Assembly: GCA_021029095.1 (NCBI GenBank)
Contig: JAJOHG010000362.1
Coordinates: 1 to 26,306 of the forward strand
DNA length: 26,306 nucleotides
Origin: Phellopilus nigrolimitatus
Taxonomy: Eukaryota; Basidiomycota; Agaricomycetes; Hymenochaetales; Hymenochaetaceae
Direction of reading: 5' to 3'
Part shown: positions 1 through 11,113 of the stretch, piece by piece
Layout: every line of letters starts with the position of its first letter
Position numbering within the stretch: the first letter of the stretch is position 1
Notes under the pieces: model-generated
What the model saw: the letters and a program-made list of their open reading frames with translations, nothing else
The model's database searches: none
What the model was told of the DNA's origin: nothing
Translations under genes and position numbers: made by a program

Positions 1-747
1 CCAGTCCAAGACGCTTTCACTTCATCGTGGGCACGCCATCGACCTCGTGGGTCGTGTTCGGGTAGATGTAGGATTGCGACTGGAGGAACAGCGCCCGCGG
101 AACGTAAATACATGTGTGTCGCTTGGAACACGTCAAGAGCGTGTTGGAAGTTGTGATAACTGTTCGTCGCACGGTACGCTTGCCGTAAATGAAGAAGGAA
201 CGAGCATAAATGGTCTATTGTATATGTTCAGAACGACTGCTTTCGAGTAAGCCTGCAAGAGACGCACCCAACGATACCCCGACCAGTTCCGGCATGCCCT
301 CAATACGGAGTACTGCTTCAAATAACAATTGCGCGCACGCGATCACCTCCTCATCCGGAAGCTTATGCGGCTCAAAGTGCCAGCTATCGAGAGCGTCGAT
401 CAGACGGTGTCGAGTTGCCATGTCTATGGCGGGGAGAGCTCTAGGTAAAAACATAAGTACTCAGTCGCGTCTGCGGGTTCACACTGGACTTACGGTAGCA
501 CGGGCTGGTTGACCGCGGTCTGTGTCTGGGTGTACATGTCGCTCAACAGCTCCGCATACCTGCACAATTAAGACCATGTATACCATGAACCTGAGAAATG
601 CACGCACAGAGCCCCGGAGAACTCGCTCTCCTCCCAGCCGCCCCAGCCCTTGCCCATCTCCATTCCCTCATCGCCCAGTGACACTGCGCCCAACGCCAAG
701 GCAAGCCCACCAACGTCGACGCTCCGCCGTCGCGGTTCGACCGCCAT
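1..747 (-). CDS. 3',5'-cyclic-nucleotide phosphodiesterase (PDE class I, HD-type), 3' end outside window
   Basis: It is predicted to hydrolyse cAMP or cGMP and so switch off cyclic-nucleotide signalling in the cytosol. Four exons join in frame: 747-608, 559-494, 440-268 and 214-1. The introns are 607-560 (GTGCGT...GCAG), 493-441 (GTAAGT...TAG) and 267-215 (GTGCGT...TAG). The joined protein reads through RRRSVDVGGLALALG, then SWHFEPHKLPDEEV, then the PDE hallmark YHNFQHALDVFQ. In this family the first His of YHN is the proton donor, and HNxxH begins the metal site. The remaining metal-binding residues lie beyond the left edge. The start is uncertain. The ATG at 747 gives MAVEPRRRS, but the frame stays open upstream to 966, and relatives as I recall them carry a longer N-terminal region that I could not find. 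The family call is strong; the 5' end is weak. Confidence 0.85.
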
Positions 748-2497
748 GTGCTCTGAGTGCGGCTGAGAGTGCGTGTGTGCGGACGACGCGTGCTGAGTCG
801 TCAGAGGGGAAGCCGAGCCGTCGCCATGATGCGCACGGTGGCTTCTGCACATCCTCGGGGGGTTTAGTAAAGCCCACGCGAGCCGTCTAATTTTTGGATT
901 GAGACACCGCCAACTGATTGCCTTAGATCGAGCTCGTGGCCTCGCGTGGTCGAAAGTCACAATCAATTTCTACCGTAGAAACGGTCGTGCGCAATTATTT
1001 CTGTCCAGAAGCAAACTGATGAAGCAGATGAGGGCGGGAGGAAAGGTTCGTTTCGATGTTGAGAACGTCTACATGTACGGACGTCCGCGACTAATGCTTG
1101 CGACGACCCACCCAAAATTCCGTTTATGGCAGGTTGCTTACAAATCCTTCCTGACTCCAGAAACGCACAAAGAAAGAGTCGGATGCGGAAAGTAACATGA
1201 CTGAGGGGGAAGCCAGAGGAAGCCTACAGAAGCTTTGCTTTTGTTATCAAATTTTCGATAGCAGAAGCAAAAGTTATCGATCTCAGGGTGGAAATGCTCC
1301 AGAATATCGAGACTTCTATTTACCACTTTGCATAGTAGAAATTGGACAGAGTGATTAGCGAGAAAACGTATGCGAGCAAACAGCCTGCTTACTCAATTAT
1401 TTCACAGAATTGATGCGCTCATTCTATTACAAAATCTGGATTGTTTCTGGATAACTACTTAGTGACCAGGTTACCATGCTGAAAGAGAAGATGTGTGTAT
1501 TGGAATAATGGGGGACAGAGATTGCAAACCGGTCTGTCAGACCTATCGACTGTAGGGCAAGTCAAAATATAGATAAAATGATAAAATGGAAAACAAGAAA
1601 CAAAGGAAGATATATCTTCCTTCATGCCCGGCTTACCCGGCTCACTGCGGAAGTAGCTCACCCGGACAGAAGAGAAGTCAATGCTCTTCCGTCAGCGATG
1701 TCTATGTGAAAATGCTACGCTATCGCGTTAGACCCCGCACTTGTGCTGTGTATCCGTCTAGTGGGAAGGATACGCTTCTGTTCCAGCTTCCAACCGACAC
1801 CGCTGTCGGCTCAAAAGATGCATAGCACCACATGGGCGCTTTTCTTTTGGAGGAGAGGGAGGACGGGGACGCATATTGAAGTTCTTAAACACTTGACTCT
1901 GACAGCGCCGATCCCGATTTCCGAGTCAGCCACAGTTCAATGTCAGTACTTAGGGTGTAAAAAAGACACATGTACAATTCACTAGTTCCATTTACATTGT
2001 CCATACCCGCACGAAGAATTAAAAATATAATCTTTTGATATCCATGATTCTTCAGGCCTACATGGTGAGTCTCGGCGATTTCGGAGATGGTGTCTGTGCA
2101 AACTGCGCATGAATTTCGTCGAAACTCGTTTTAAGGCTCCAAAATCCGCGTGGGTTTCGTCGTCATTGTCAGGTGATTCATCCTGTGTTGCTGAGCTCTC
2201 TCATAGCATAGCCTTTGCTACCTGCACTGACCATTCTGAGACTGGCTACTTCCATATTAGGGTATACGCGTCGGCATGATCTCACGCGGGGAGGCGCGCT
2301 CGAAGGGTCGTCGGGCACTTCCTTCCTTCCACCAATCGCGATTTTTCCCCTAGTATTTTGTTCCCAACCCCGCAGCAGTAGCAGGTCTACTGCCCGTTTA
2401 CTTATAGACCTTAATCTCCCACACAGCTCGTATTTATTGCCACTCTAATTCGCTCGACGTCCTTGTCTCCCTCTCGTGCTGCTTGTCCTAAGTCGAC
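748..2497. other. Divergent intergenic region between the PDE and DUF1769 genes
   Basis: About 1.75 kb separates the PDE start (minus) from the DUF1769 start (plus). Only short open frames occur, none with family resemblance, and no convincing intron-linked coding run was found on either strand. The first 200 bases may still hold PDE coding sequence or 5' UTR. The 3' part should contain the promoter of the DUF1769 gene, with pyrimidine-rich sequence (2440-2490) just before its ATG. No TATA box, repeat array or RNA gene was recognised. Confidence 0.5.
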
Positions 2498-3834
2498 ATG
2501 CCCCGTCTACGCGTCCTCGCTGGCCCCTCTCCGTCTTGTATGCAACCCATTAGCGCGAACACGAACCAGGCGCACGCGATTAAGTCTGACTTGTTTGACG
2601 GCCGGGTCGTTGTGCATATCAAAGGTTTCCCGGACGAAGACGGCAACGTGCTCGAAAGCGACTACTTCGAGCGGGGAGACAGACAGGGCGTTACTTGGAG
2701 TATTCAGGTGCAAGGTGAGTTTCTCAGTTTCGGTTTCCTTCCGAGGAGTGTCTACGAGGTGTCAGGATGCCTTACACGACGGCATGTACACGACGGAGGC
2801 GTTCTTGTAGCGTTATTTGCCCCTATTCTCTTTGCCCCTGTTATCTTCTTCTCAACCCGTCTTTATTGGAGGAGGCCTACTTCCCAGAAACGAACCCCAT
2901 ACTTTGTGCATCCTCTGAAGAATGTGGTTGCGTAAGAACCAATTTCGTCATACCGACGTTCTATTACGTGAAAGAGGCGGTGCAGATACTGGTCATATCT
3001 TAAGGAAATAAGATAAAGTGGCGCTCGAAATACGAGACCAATTTTGCTGCAGCGATATAAACTTAACTTGTTTGGTTTTCTGACTTTTTCTCTTTCTTTC
3101 TATTGTAGGACGATTTTTGCAAAGTTATACTGCGGATGACATCCTTTTCGGCAACACCTTCGACCGACCGCTGAAGCTTCCATGGGGCGCAAGACCCGCT
3201 CTCAAGTTTATGAAGTGTGTTTCAACCCGTTATTCTCCCTTTACGAAGCTAATATGGACGTATGTAGCTTTATTGATCCTACTCTAGAGAACGACCTCTA
3301 CTCCTCCCAACCGTGGGCATTGTCGCCCCTAATAGCCACCATGCCGAACTTCATACACACACCTGTCGCAAAGGGCGTTTCGCCCCCACAGTTTCCCCCT
3401 AAAGAAAGCGTACATGACGACATTACGCGACTCAGAACGCGTAAGTCATCGCTTGACGCCGTGAAAGGCGCACGGCGCTCGCCTCAGAAACGGCGTGCTC
3501 ATTTCAGCCGGAGAGAAAACCGGCGTGCGGCACGTTTTGGACCAGGAGTACGTCCAAACTCCTTAAAAGTTTTTTTCTGTGCTATAATTATCAATTAAAA
3601 ACTCTTTTCGCTTGATAATGGCAGGACGTGATCACGACGGATTTCTGCTATGGCTTCATTACCTTCCCGTCCCTCACTCTGTGCCTGCCCGGCGGGCTGT
3701 CGTTCGACCTTTCAAAGTACTGGGACGGGCAACCCGTGCGCTTCGTATGTTGCGCACGCCCGCGCGACGGCGAGAGCATGTCAGAGGCCCCTGTGTTTTG
3801 GTGTGTTGCAATTGAGAAGGTGGGAGATGACTGA
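2498..3834 (+). CDS. DUF1769 (UPF0590-type) family protein of unknown function
   Basis: Four exons, 2498-2714, 3109-3214, 3268-3547 and 3625-3834, join to an uninterrupted 270-aa protein. Family landmarks appear in order: MPRLRVLAGPSP at the start, the RVVVHIKGF strand, GDRQGVTWSIQVQGRFL across the first splice, DDILFGNTFDRPLKLPWG, FIDPTLENDLY, PWALSPLIATMPNF, DVITTDFCYGFITFP, and LSFDLSKYWDGQPVRFVCC near the end. The biochemical role of this fungal family is unknown to me. Intron 2 (3215-3267) and intron 3 (3548-3624) are ordinary in size, but intron 1 (2715-3108) is 394 nt, far longer than any other intron modelled here. Its branch-like CTGAC at 3080-3084 precedes a polypyrimidine run and TATTGTAG. 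The ATG at 2498 is the first in frame and matches the family N-terminus. Confidence 0.88.
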
Positions 3835-4620
3835 GCTGAATGATTTTACGACGGTCGTTCAATATTGTTTGGCTATAATAAACCATAATAATCTCCCGAT
3901 GGACTTTATATACAAGAGAAGCCAATACCTAGCAATTTGCATATGTACATAGCGGGAAACGCAGACATTGGCGGTTACGTAATCGTTGAGCTAGCTGGGT
4001 CGCACAAGCCCATGTTACACTTCATGCCCGACACCTAAATTCTTCTATTCGACTAGCTCACACAGATATACTCTTGCAAAGTGTCATCAAATATTGACTC
4101 CATTCCCGCGTACTCCGTCGTTTTTCGCCGTTTCGACGCCTGCGTGGACCCATTGGCATGGTCAGATCCGTGGAACTTCCCACTGGTTGCTTCTGAAGCT
4201 TCCAAAGGTCAAGATTAGGGCCGGGCAGAGCAAGCTAAGACAAGACGAGGAGTGATGGCTAGAGAGATATGAATATAGGTCAGACCAGATGATATTGGGC
4301 GCGGATGGAAGTATTTTGCGAGCCTGCTCGGACACTCCAGCAACGGCGATAATGAACGAGACAGAGCACGCAATTCAGTAAGTTCCCGTTGGGCGCATCA
4401 TCTGGGCCTTCCTTATCAAACAGACGCTCTGTCGGGCCATGTGCAAGCGAGCGTTTGACTCGATTACTCCCGTCCGTCAGCGCGCGCGCACGCGAGACTG
4501 ATGATCTCGGACCACGCATCCGTCGAACTTGTCTTCGGGAAATAAGACCCTTCCCTTCTTGACTACCAACGACCACGATTACAAGGAGCGCGACGACTTG
4601 ACGACTTGGATATTGCTGTT
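3835..4620. other. Intergenic region upstream of the ABC transporter
   Basis: This 786-bp stretch follows the DUF1769 stop and precedes the ABC transporter ATG, so it should hold the terminator of one and the promoter of the other. Only short incidental reading frames are present. I saw no TATA box at a useful distance and no repeat array. A TTC/GAA/TTC cluster near 4190 resembles a heat-shock element but its spacing is wrong. Confidence 0.4.
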
Positions 4621-7600
4621 ATGTCTGTCTTTTGGACTCGCGAGGGTCTTCTGTTCTTACCCCCTGCGTTTGCGGTCTTGTCTCTCGTACATATTTCTGT
4701 AAAACGATTGAACACCCTCTGGAGCTCTTCGAGAAATGCACACAACGACAAAGCGTCAGATCACGAAGTATCTGCATCGACGGTCAATGGTAATAAACCC
4801 CAGAATCTAGGGGATGCCATAAAGGAACTGGACGGCTTAGCCATTACACTATTCAGAGTTGCTAGGCTACTGGCTGTACTTGCATTGTTGTCATTAGAGG
4901 TCTTCGAGCTTAGCATCGGCGAAGGATCAAACGCGCGGTCATATCAACCCCCGTTTTACGTGCGTCAAACAGTATCTATATTTATCTACTTCTTCAATTA
5001 CAAATGAATTCTTTTAAAGATTTATGCTTTATTCTTGGCTACATTGTCTGTCGCAGCGGTGCAGAGATGGAGGGACGTCGTGTCGCTGCAGCTGGCTCTC
5101 CTTCTGCTGGTCGAATTTATAGTTTACTTCGTTTTGGACGCATGGCCGTATGCGACGTTGACCTCGACGCCATTCGACTCCGCTTCGGACCCTGTCACCT
5201 GGGTGCGGCTCTCCTTGCTCGCCATCGCAGGTGTCGTCATCCCATTGATTATGCCGCGCCCTTTCCGACCGATGATGCCCGGGGTAATAATACCCCGTCA
5301 AGTCTATGCTTAATTGTTGTACTGACGAGAGTGTAGGATGAGCCAAGTCTAGAAGACACCGTCAGTCTGCTGTCGCGTTATACGTATTCCTTCCTCGACA
5401 AGATTGTGTTCTACGCGTACCGTGTGCCGGACGTCACAATTGCCGACATGCCGCATGTGCCCGCGCGTGAGCGGATCGAGGCTCTCGGACAGCGAGCCGT
5501 CGCGGCGATGGATCCGGTGGACCCGCAAGTTGGGAAACGGCACATCATTCGGGGCGTGTTAAAACTATGGGGAAAAGACTATGCGCTCATGACTGCCTGG
5601 GTATGTCTGAAAGCCCTTAGTGATTTCGCGGGTCCGTATGGGATGAAAAACTTACTTTCGTGCGTATGCGTCTGTGTTATCGAATCTTAAGGTGTAATAC
5701 AATCGGTTGGCTTTTAGATATCTCGAGACGGGGACCCCGCCGATGGACCTGCGCCCATGGGTATGGATTCTGGTCCTCACAGTCGGGCCGCTGCTTTCCG
5801 CGTGTATCTACACGCAGTTTCTCTACATCTCTGTGAGATTCGCATTCGATTTCTTATTTGTCTGCTCAGACACTAATAGCCCACCGCAGTCACGTATGAT
5901 CACCGAGGCCACGAGCGTGTATACATATCTCATCTTCCATCACGCGCTGCGGATCCGGCTGAAGAGTGACGCACTCGACGAGAAGGACGCGGGGAAAGCT
6001 AAGGACGCGGGGAAAGCTAAGAACGCTAAGAAAAACGCGGACATAAGCACACAGGCATCTGCGACCCCCGCGACCACATATACAGAGACGCCTGCGGGCG
6101 AGGAAGATGCGGTGCCGACAACAACAGCTACAAGCGACGGGGAGCCCGTCCCCGATGGCGGACACGCGAAAGAGAAGACTAGTCACCTGTTGGGAAAGAT
6201 AAACAACCTGATTACGACGGACCTGGCGGCCATCTCTAACTCATATCTTATCGTGTTCCTCCGTGCGTGCATCTTACACGGAGATGAAATGTCTATTTGT
6301 GCTGACGTCTTCTTAAATGTCATTTAGCGTCGGCATTCTTGCAGGTGGCTATCTCTGTCATCTTCTTATACAATGTATTGGGCTGGGGGTGAGTGTTTCA
6401 TATTTGTTTTTTTGGTCGGAATTCGCTGCGAGTTAAGAATAAATCGTTTCTTGCACTTACAGCGCATTCGTCGGATTGGCCGTCATGATTATCTGTTCGC
6501 CTGTCCCCTTGTACCTGGGGAAGCTCATGGCAAAGGCGCAGCAAATCAAGATGGGCATGGTAACGTATTTGTTTCTGTTTCTCAAAGCGTCTCTGATATT
6601 CGCCACTTAATTACAGACGGACAAGCGCGTGCAGGCAATAACAGAATGTGAGTATCTCCCTATAGCATGTCCTCTGAAGAGGACAAATAAGTCAATGAGC
6701 GAATAACTGAGCAAATTCAATCAGCGCTTGGTGTGCTCCGGATGATCAAGCTTTTCTCCTGGGAATCGTACATGCTCAAACAGCTTTCTCGAACCCGCGA
6801 CCAGGAGCTCTCTAAGATCAGGCGCTTCAAAGTTCTCGACGCCGTGTTGATCTTCGCAAATCAGATGCTACCGCTTTTCGCAAAATTGACTGTGCTCTCC
6901 CTTTACGTTTGTGTTAACTCCCTTTCGAATCGGCTACCCACTGATGAAATTTTCTTATAGACCCTTGTGACACAAGGAAATCTTTCAGGCGAGCCAGTCT
7001 TAAGCTCTGGTTGGTTTGATTGCTAATTGTGGGAATGCAGCATCTCGTATATTTTCCGCGCTCATGGTATGCTGAGAAATCAGTACGATCAAATTTCTTA
7101 CTAACCACTCGACTTAATAAAGGTTTTCAGAATGATGGAGGAGCAACTTTTCAACATCATGTACACAATCCCAGAATTAGTGCGAGGTGAGGGCTTTCTC
7201 GCTTCTCATAATAATTCTCATCTGAGCATGCATTGTGCGCGTTCGCCATACAGCCAGTGTTTCATATGGCCGGTACAACAATTTCCTAAACTCTGTGAGC
7301 ATGCATTTCTTCCCAATAGCTAACTTGCATCTCAGTGTATCTTTCTCGTCGTAGACCGAACTCCTCAGCGAAGGCAACGCATTGTTTAAACGAACAGGAG
7401 AAGAGGAGCAAGTTATTTCCGAGCATCCGGACAATGATACGATCGGCTTTAAAGCCTGCACGTTCTCCTGGGACTCTTTTTCTGAGCACAGAGAGTCTAT
7501 CGTTCCACGGAAGCATCACGCTCGCAAACAGTTTCACCTCCGTTTCGACGATGAAGTCACCTTCCAGCGCGGTCATATCAACATCATCGTTGGACCTACT

Positions 7601-10600
7601 GCCGCTGGAAAGGTGCGCAGGATAGCTTACTGGTCGTAATAGTCTTCTAACTCTTCAGCCCTATCATAGACTTCCATCTTGATGGCGCTTTTAGGAGAGA
7701 TGTACTATAAGCCGCATGGCATCGGCTCGTGGTACAATTTACCCCGAGAGGCGGGGATTGCGTATGCTCCTCAGGAGACTTGGGTGTTAAATGAAACGAT
7801 TAGGGTATGCTCATCCACTTATCAACTCAATGACGCTGAGGTTTGAGTCGTAATTCTACTAAAGGAAAACATTATTTTCGGAGAGCCTTATGACGAAGAG
7901 CGATACAAAAAGGGTAAGGAGATGTTACAATGAGTGAGAAGAGATCAAGCTTAGCATGTTCGCTTCAAAATTAGTTTTGAATCAATGCGCGTTGGAGCGA
8001 GACCTCAGTCTGTGGGAAGCTGGTGATCTTACCGAAGTCGGCGAGAAAGGCCTTACTCTCAGGTAAGTCAATGCGCTTCCATACTGAAAGCTTTTACTTA
8101 TGTCATACCTGATTTAGTGGAGGCCAAAAGGTATATAGGAAAAATTAGATATAATAAGGAAACCAGCTGACAGTCAATCAGGCACGAGTGACGCTTGCTC
8201 GCGCATTGTATTCGTCGGCTTCGATTCTCTTGCTTGATGACGTCTTGGCCGCACTCGACGTCCACACAGCAAAATGGATTGCCAAAAAAGCCCTCCAAGG
8301 TGACCTAGTCAAAGGACGAACGATCCTTCTCGTCACACACAACATTGCTCTCACCGCGGGCATCGCGAAGCATGTCGTAGTTCTCGGAAGACAAGGGAAG
8401 GTGTCTGCGCAAGGTCCTGTCTCCGAAATTCTCAAGAAGGACTCGCGCCTGCGAGCCCAGGTAGAAAAGGAGCGCGAGGAGGTTGAGGAAGACATCGAGA
8501 CTAAGCTGGATGAGGACACAAAAGACAACAATGACGCGAAGACGTCGGCGGGAAAGCTTGTCGTTGCTGAGGAAAAGGCGATGGGCCGTGTGGAGATGGC
8601 TGCAATCATGCTATATGTCGGTGGTGTGGGCGGGCCGTTGATCTGGACATTGATTTTAGGGACTCGATGGGTTGGAGCGCTCATGATGATTTTCCAGGTA
8701 TGGTTCGTGGGCTACTGGTCGAACCAGTATTTGAAGTATCCAGCATCGGAGGTGCCCGTACTGAAGTGAGTAGAGACGTTCTTGTTTCGCAACGATGTAG
8801 AGCTTACTTCTCGAACATTCTATAGGTTCCTTGGATTTTACGCTTTGGCCAGCACTTCTGGATATTTCATCGAACTTGTATCAGAACTTGCTTTTGTCCT
8901 CAGATCTTTGCGAGCTTCGAAACTTATCTATACTAGTTTGCTTGAAAGCATTTTCACTGCTCCATTTAGGCAAGCGACATATTGCATTGAGTACTCGGAT
9001 GCACGCTAGCTGACTTTGGTTCAGATGGCTGGATGTGACTCCAGTTGGACGGATCGTTACGAGGTACTTTCAATCCTTGGTCAGATTGTTTCAGGATCTT
9101 ATAGCACACTTATCAGGTGCACACAAGACACGAGTACCATCGACGATGAGCTTGCACTAATGTCGTCTCCTTTGATATCGGTCACAATCGACCTTATTTG
9201 TCTGTTCTTCGCGGCTGTGATCATGGTTGGCTGGTATGCTCTAATACCAGGCCTTGTCGTCGCAATCCTGGGAGGTTTTCTCGGTCGGGTATATCTAAAA
9301 TGTCAAATATGCATAAGACGAGAGATGAGGTACGTGATAATACCTAGTGCTCATAGGGCTATCGGTACTGACTGTCCGTAGTAATGCAAAAGCCCCTGTC
9401 ATGACACAAGTCGGGACTGCTTTAGCCGGCCTGCGTACGTTCTCTATCATATCGTTCATTTCGTTCATTTCATTTGTCTGACCAAACTATAATAGCGTCA
9501 ATCAGGGCTTACAATGCTCAGGAGCTTTTTCGTTTCGAGCTTCAAAAGCGTATTAACACGTACACTCGAACAGCACTCACTTTCTACGATATCAATCGCT
9601 GGGTGTCTATTCGCGTGGATAGCTTAGGCGCAATATTTGCGGGTGTCGTGTCAACCTACCTTGTTTACGGAGGTCTAGTAGAGGCGGGCTTTGCAGGCTT
9701 CACGTTGTCCGTTATTTTATCGTTTACTCGCCTGATATTGACTTGGGTTCGATATTACAATCTTGTGGAGATTCAAGGTCAGCATTGTTTGGTTTTTTTA
9801 GATGAATAACTCATGAAAATTATTTGTTGTTAGCCAATAGGTTTGTCGTATTGAATAAGCCACTGTGTAGGCAAATACTTATACCTTATTCCACAGCCTT
9901 GAACGAATGCTCGATTTCTTGCGCATTGACCACGAGCCGAAGTCAGTTGACAGCGGAAAGCCTCCTGCGTATTGGCCGTCGAGTGGGAATCTCAGAGTTG
10001 AGAAGCTATCGGCTCGATACTCAGACGGTGAGTCAGACGAACGGTTCATAAGCTGCAATGAATTTAGACTACTTTTCTAGACTCACCCGAGGTGCTGCGC
10101 GGTATCTCATTTGAGGTGCAGTCTGGCGAACGTGTAGGGATTGGTCCGTCATTTATTTATTTCATCTAAGAGACATTTCATTCAATCTCGCGCTTGCAGT
10201 CGGAAGAACCGGTGCTGGTAGGCTCTTATTCCGACATGCCTGTCGTTTCATAGTTGACACTCTAGGCAGGAAAGTCCAGCATCGCTTTGGCTTTGCTCCG
10301 GGCCATCAAAACGACTGGAAAAGTCTATTTCGATGGCCTTGCAACTGACGAAATGAACCTGGATGCGCTGCGCTCGAATGTCACGCTTATTCCGCAACAG
10401 CCTGAACTCATTCATGGAACTCTGCGTGAGAACCTCGATCCATTGGAACAACTTGATGATGCATCTTTGAACGACGCCCTACGCGCGGCGGGCTTTTTCG
10501 ATGTGAAGGAATCTGTTTCGAAGCAGCACGATAACCAGCAGGAACAGGTTGATCAGACAAGTAGAAATGAAATTGGTGCAGAGGGAGATCCGGATGGCGC

Positions 10601-11113
10601 TGAGACGAACGTAAACGCGAGAATAGGTCTGGACACCATGGTGGAGAGCGGCGGAACGAATTTCTCTCTGGGCCAGCGCCAGATCATCGCTCTTGCGCGC
10701 GCTATCGTCCGAAGGAGTAAACTGCTCATATTGGACGAGGCTACTGCTGCTATAGGTAAGCCACTGAGCTGTAATTATGTTGAGATGAAGACTGAAGAAA
10801 AGCCAATGGCAGATTACGACACCGACGCTGCCATCCAGAAGACCTTGCGTACGGAATTTAGTAAGGACACGACGTTCATCACCATTGCCCATCGTCTTCA
10901 GACCATCATGGACTATGATAAAATAGTAAGCTTTTATCCTGTACTCGATGAAATTGGCTGATAAATTCACCCCAGATGGTTCTCGACGCTGGGCAGCTGG
11001 TTGAGTTTGACAGCCCAAAGAAACTTCTCGAGAAAGAGAGCGGTCTTCTCCGTGCTCTCGTAGATGAGAGTGACGACCGTGATGTCCTTCTAAAGCTTGC
11101 TGGGATGCAGTGA
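4621..11113 (+). CDS. MRP-type ABC transporter, ABCC subfamily, full length (1585 aa)
   Basis: It is a predicted ATP-driven exporter of organic anions or glutathione conjugates, at the vacuolar or plasma membrane. Thirty-one exons join in frame: 4621-4959, 5020-5283, 5337-5659, 5718-5832, 5890-6262, 6328-6388, 6463-6559, 6617-6647, 6725-6906, 6961-6988, 7041-7066, 7123-7186, 7254-7294, 7355-7612, 7670-7804, 7865-7913, 7975-8062, 8118-8130, 8182-8765, 8826-8969, 9025-9063, 9117-9329, 9382-9434, 9496-9777, 9834-9840, 9897-10027, 10081-10143, 10200-10217, 10270-10755, 10813-10925, 10976-11113. An N-terminal block of about five membrane segments (residues 1-200, TMD0-like) precedes TMD1. NBD1 has Walker A GPTAAGKT (728-735), signature SGGQK (825-829) and Walker B ILLLDD, with Asp in place of the catalytic Glu as is usual in ABCC. 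NBD2 has GRTGAGKS (1336-1343), the signature variant FSLGQ, the intact Walker B LLILDE and an AHRL H-loop. A frame opening with TTG at 4606 exists, but the first ATG is 4621. Two introns use GC donors. Confidence 0.93.
5983..6185 (+). repeat. Low-complexity insertion in the ABC transporter with a tandem KDAGKA duplication
   Basis: Between TMD1 helix sequence ending near [11 protein letters not shown] and the conserved HLLGKINNL block lies a hydrophilic Lys/Ala then Thr/Ala/Glu-rich segment of roughly 70 residues. It opens with two near-perfect 18-nt units encoding KDAGKA followed by [12 protein letters not shown]. It sits in a cytosolic loop of TMD1, where fungal ABCC proteins commonly tolerate variable linkers, so it is probably disordered. 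Confidence 0.7.
6989..7040 (+). other. GC-AG intron in the ABC transporter (intron 10)
   Basis: Exon 10 ends CAG and is followed by GCGAGC; the acceptor is ATGCAG. The 52-nt length matches neighbouring introns. The join reads [13 protein letters not shown], as expected for ABCC proteins at this point. The only in-frame GT alternative (from 7010) would be a 31-nt intron and would add six residues. Confidence 0.75.
8118..8130 (+). other. 13-nt microexon in the NBD1 signature motif
   Basis: The exon TGGAGGCCAAAAG supplies the last base of Ser plus GGQK of the SGGQK signature. It lies between introns of 55 and 51 nt. Without it NBD1 would lose its signature motif and the frame. Confidence 0.85.
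8970..9024 (+). other. GC-AG intron in the ABC transporter (intron 20)
   Basis: The donor AG/GCAAGC is close to the known GC-intron consensus AG/GCAAGT, and the acceptor is GGTTCAG. The join gives [21 protein letters not shown], a strongly conserved ABCC segment, and no GT donor nearby restores it. Confidence 0.88.
9834..9840 (+). other. 7-nt microexon in the ABC transporter
   Basis: The exon CCAATAG, flanked by TTAG and GTTTGT and by introns of 56 nt on each side, gives EIQ-A-N-S-LERM. This matches the family pattern EVQGNSLERI before NBD2. Skipping it breaks the reading frame. Confidence 0.82.
10200..10217 (+). other. 18-nt microexon encoding most of the NBD2 P-loop
   Basis: Exon 28 encodes VGRTGA, and the adjoining exons supply the first base of Val and the final GKS. 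The NBD2 Walker A is therefore assembled from three exons with short introns (10144-10199 and 10218-10269). All joins keep frame and give GRTGAGKS. Confidence 0.88.

Noticed and set aside
786..791. Further ACGCGT sites outside the condensin promoter (for example 786, about 2266, 2507, 3437 and 5413)
   Set aside because: These are scattered singly, several inside coding sequence, at about the frequency expected by chance, so they were not called as cell-cycle boxes.
3441..3507. GTAAGT donor at 3441 with ATTTCAG at 3507, suggesting an extra intron in the DUF1769 gene
   Set aside because: Splicing there shifts frame and gives a stop, whereas reading through keeps KRRAHFSRRENRRAARFGPG and joins correctly to DVITTDFCYGF.
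4180..4210. TTC-GAA-TTC cluster resembling a heat-shock element before the ABC transporter
   Set aside because: The spacing between the first two units is one base where two are needed, so it is not a proper element.
5601..5717. Possible 117-nt intron starting GTATGT at 5601 in the ABC transporter
   Set aside because: It would break the reading frame at 5718, while the sequence from 5601 to 5659 encodes conserved ABCC residues ([18 protein letters not shown]). The GTGCGT donor at 5660 fits frame and family.
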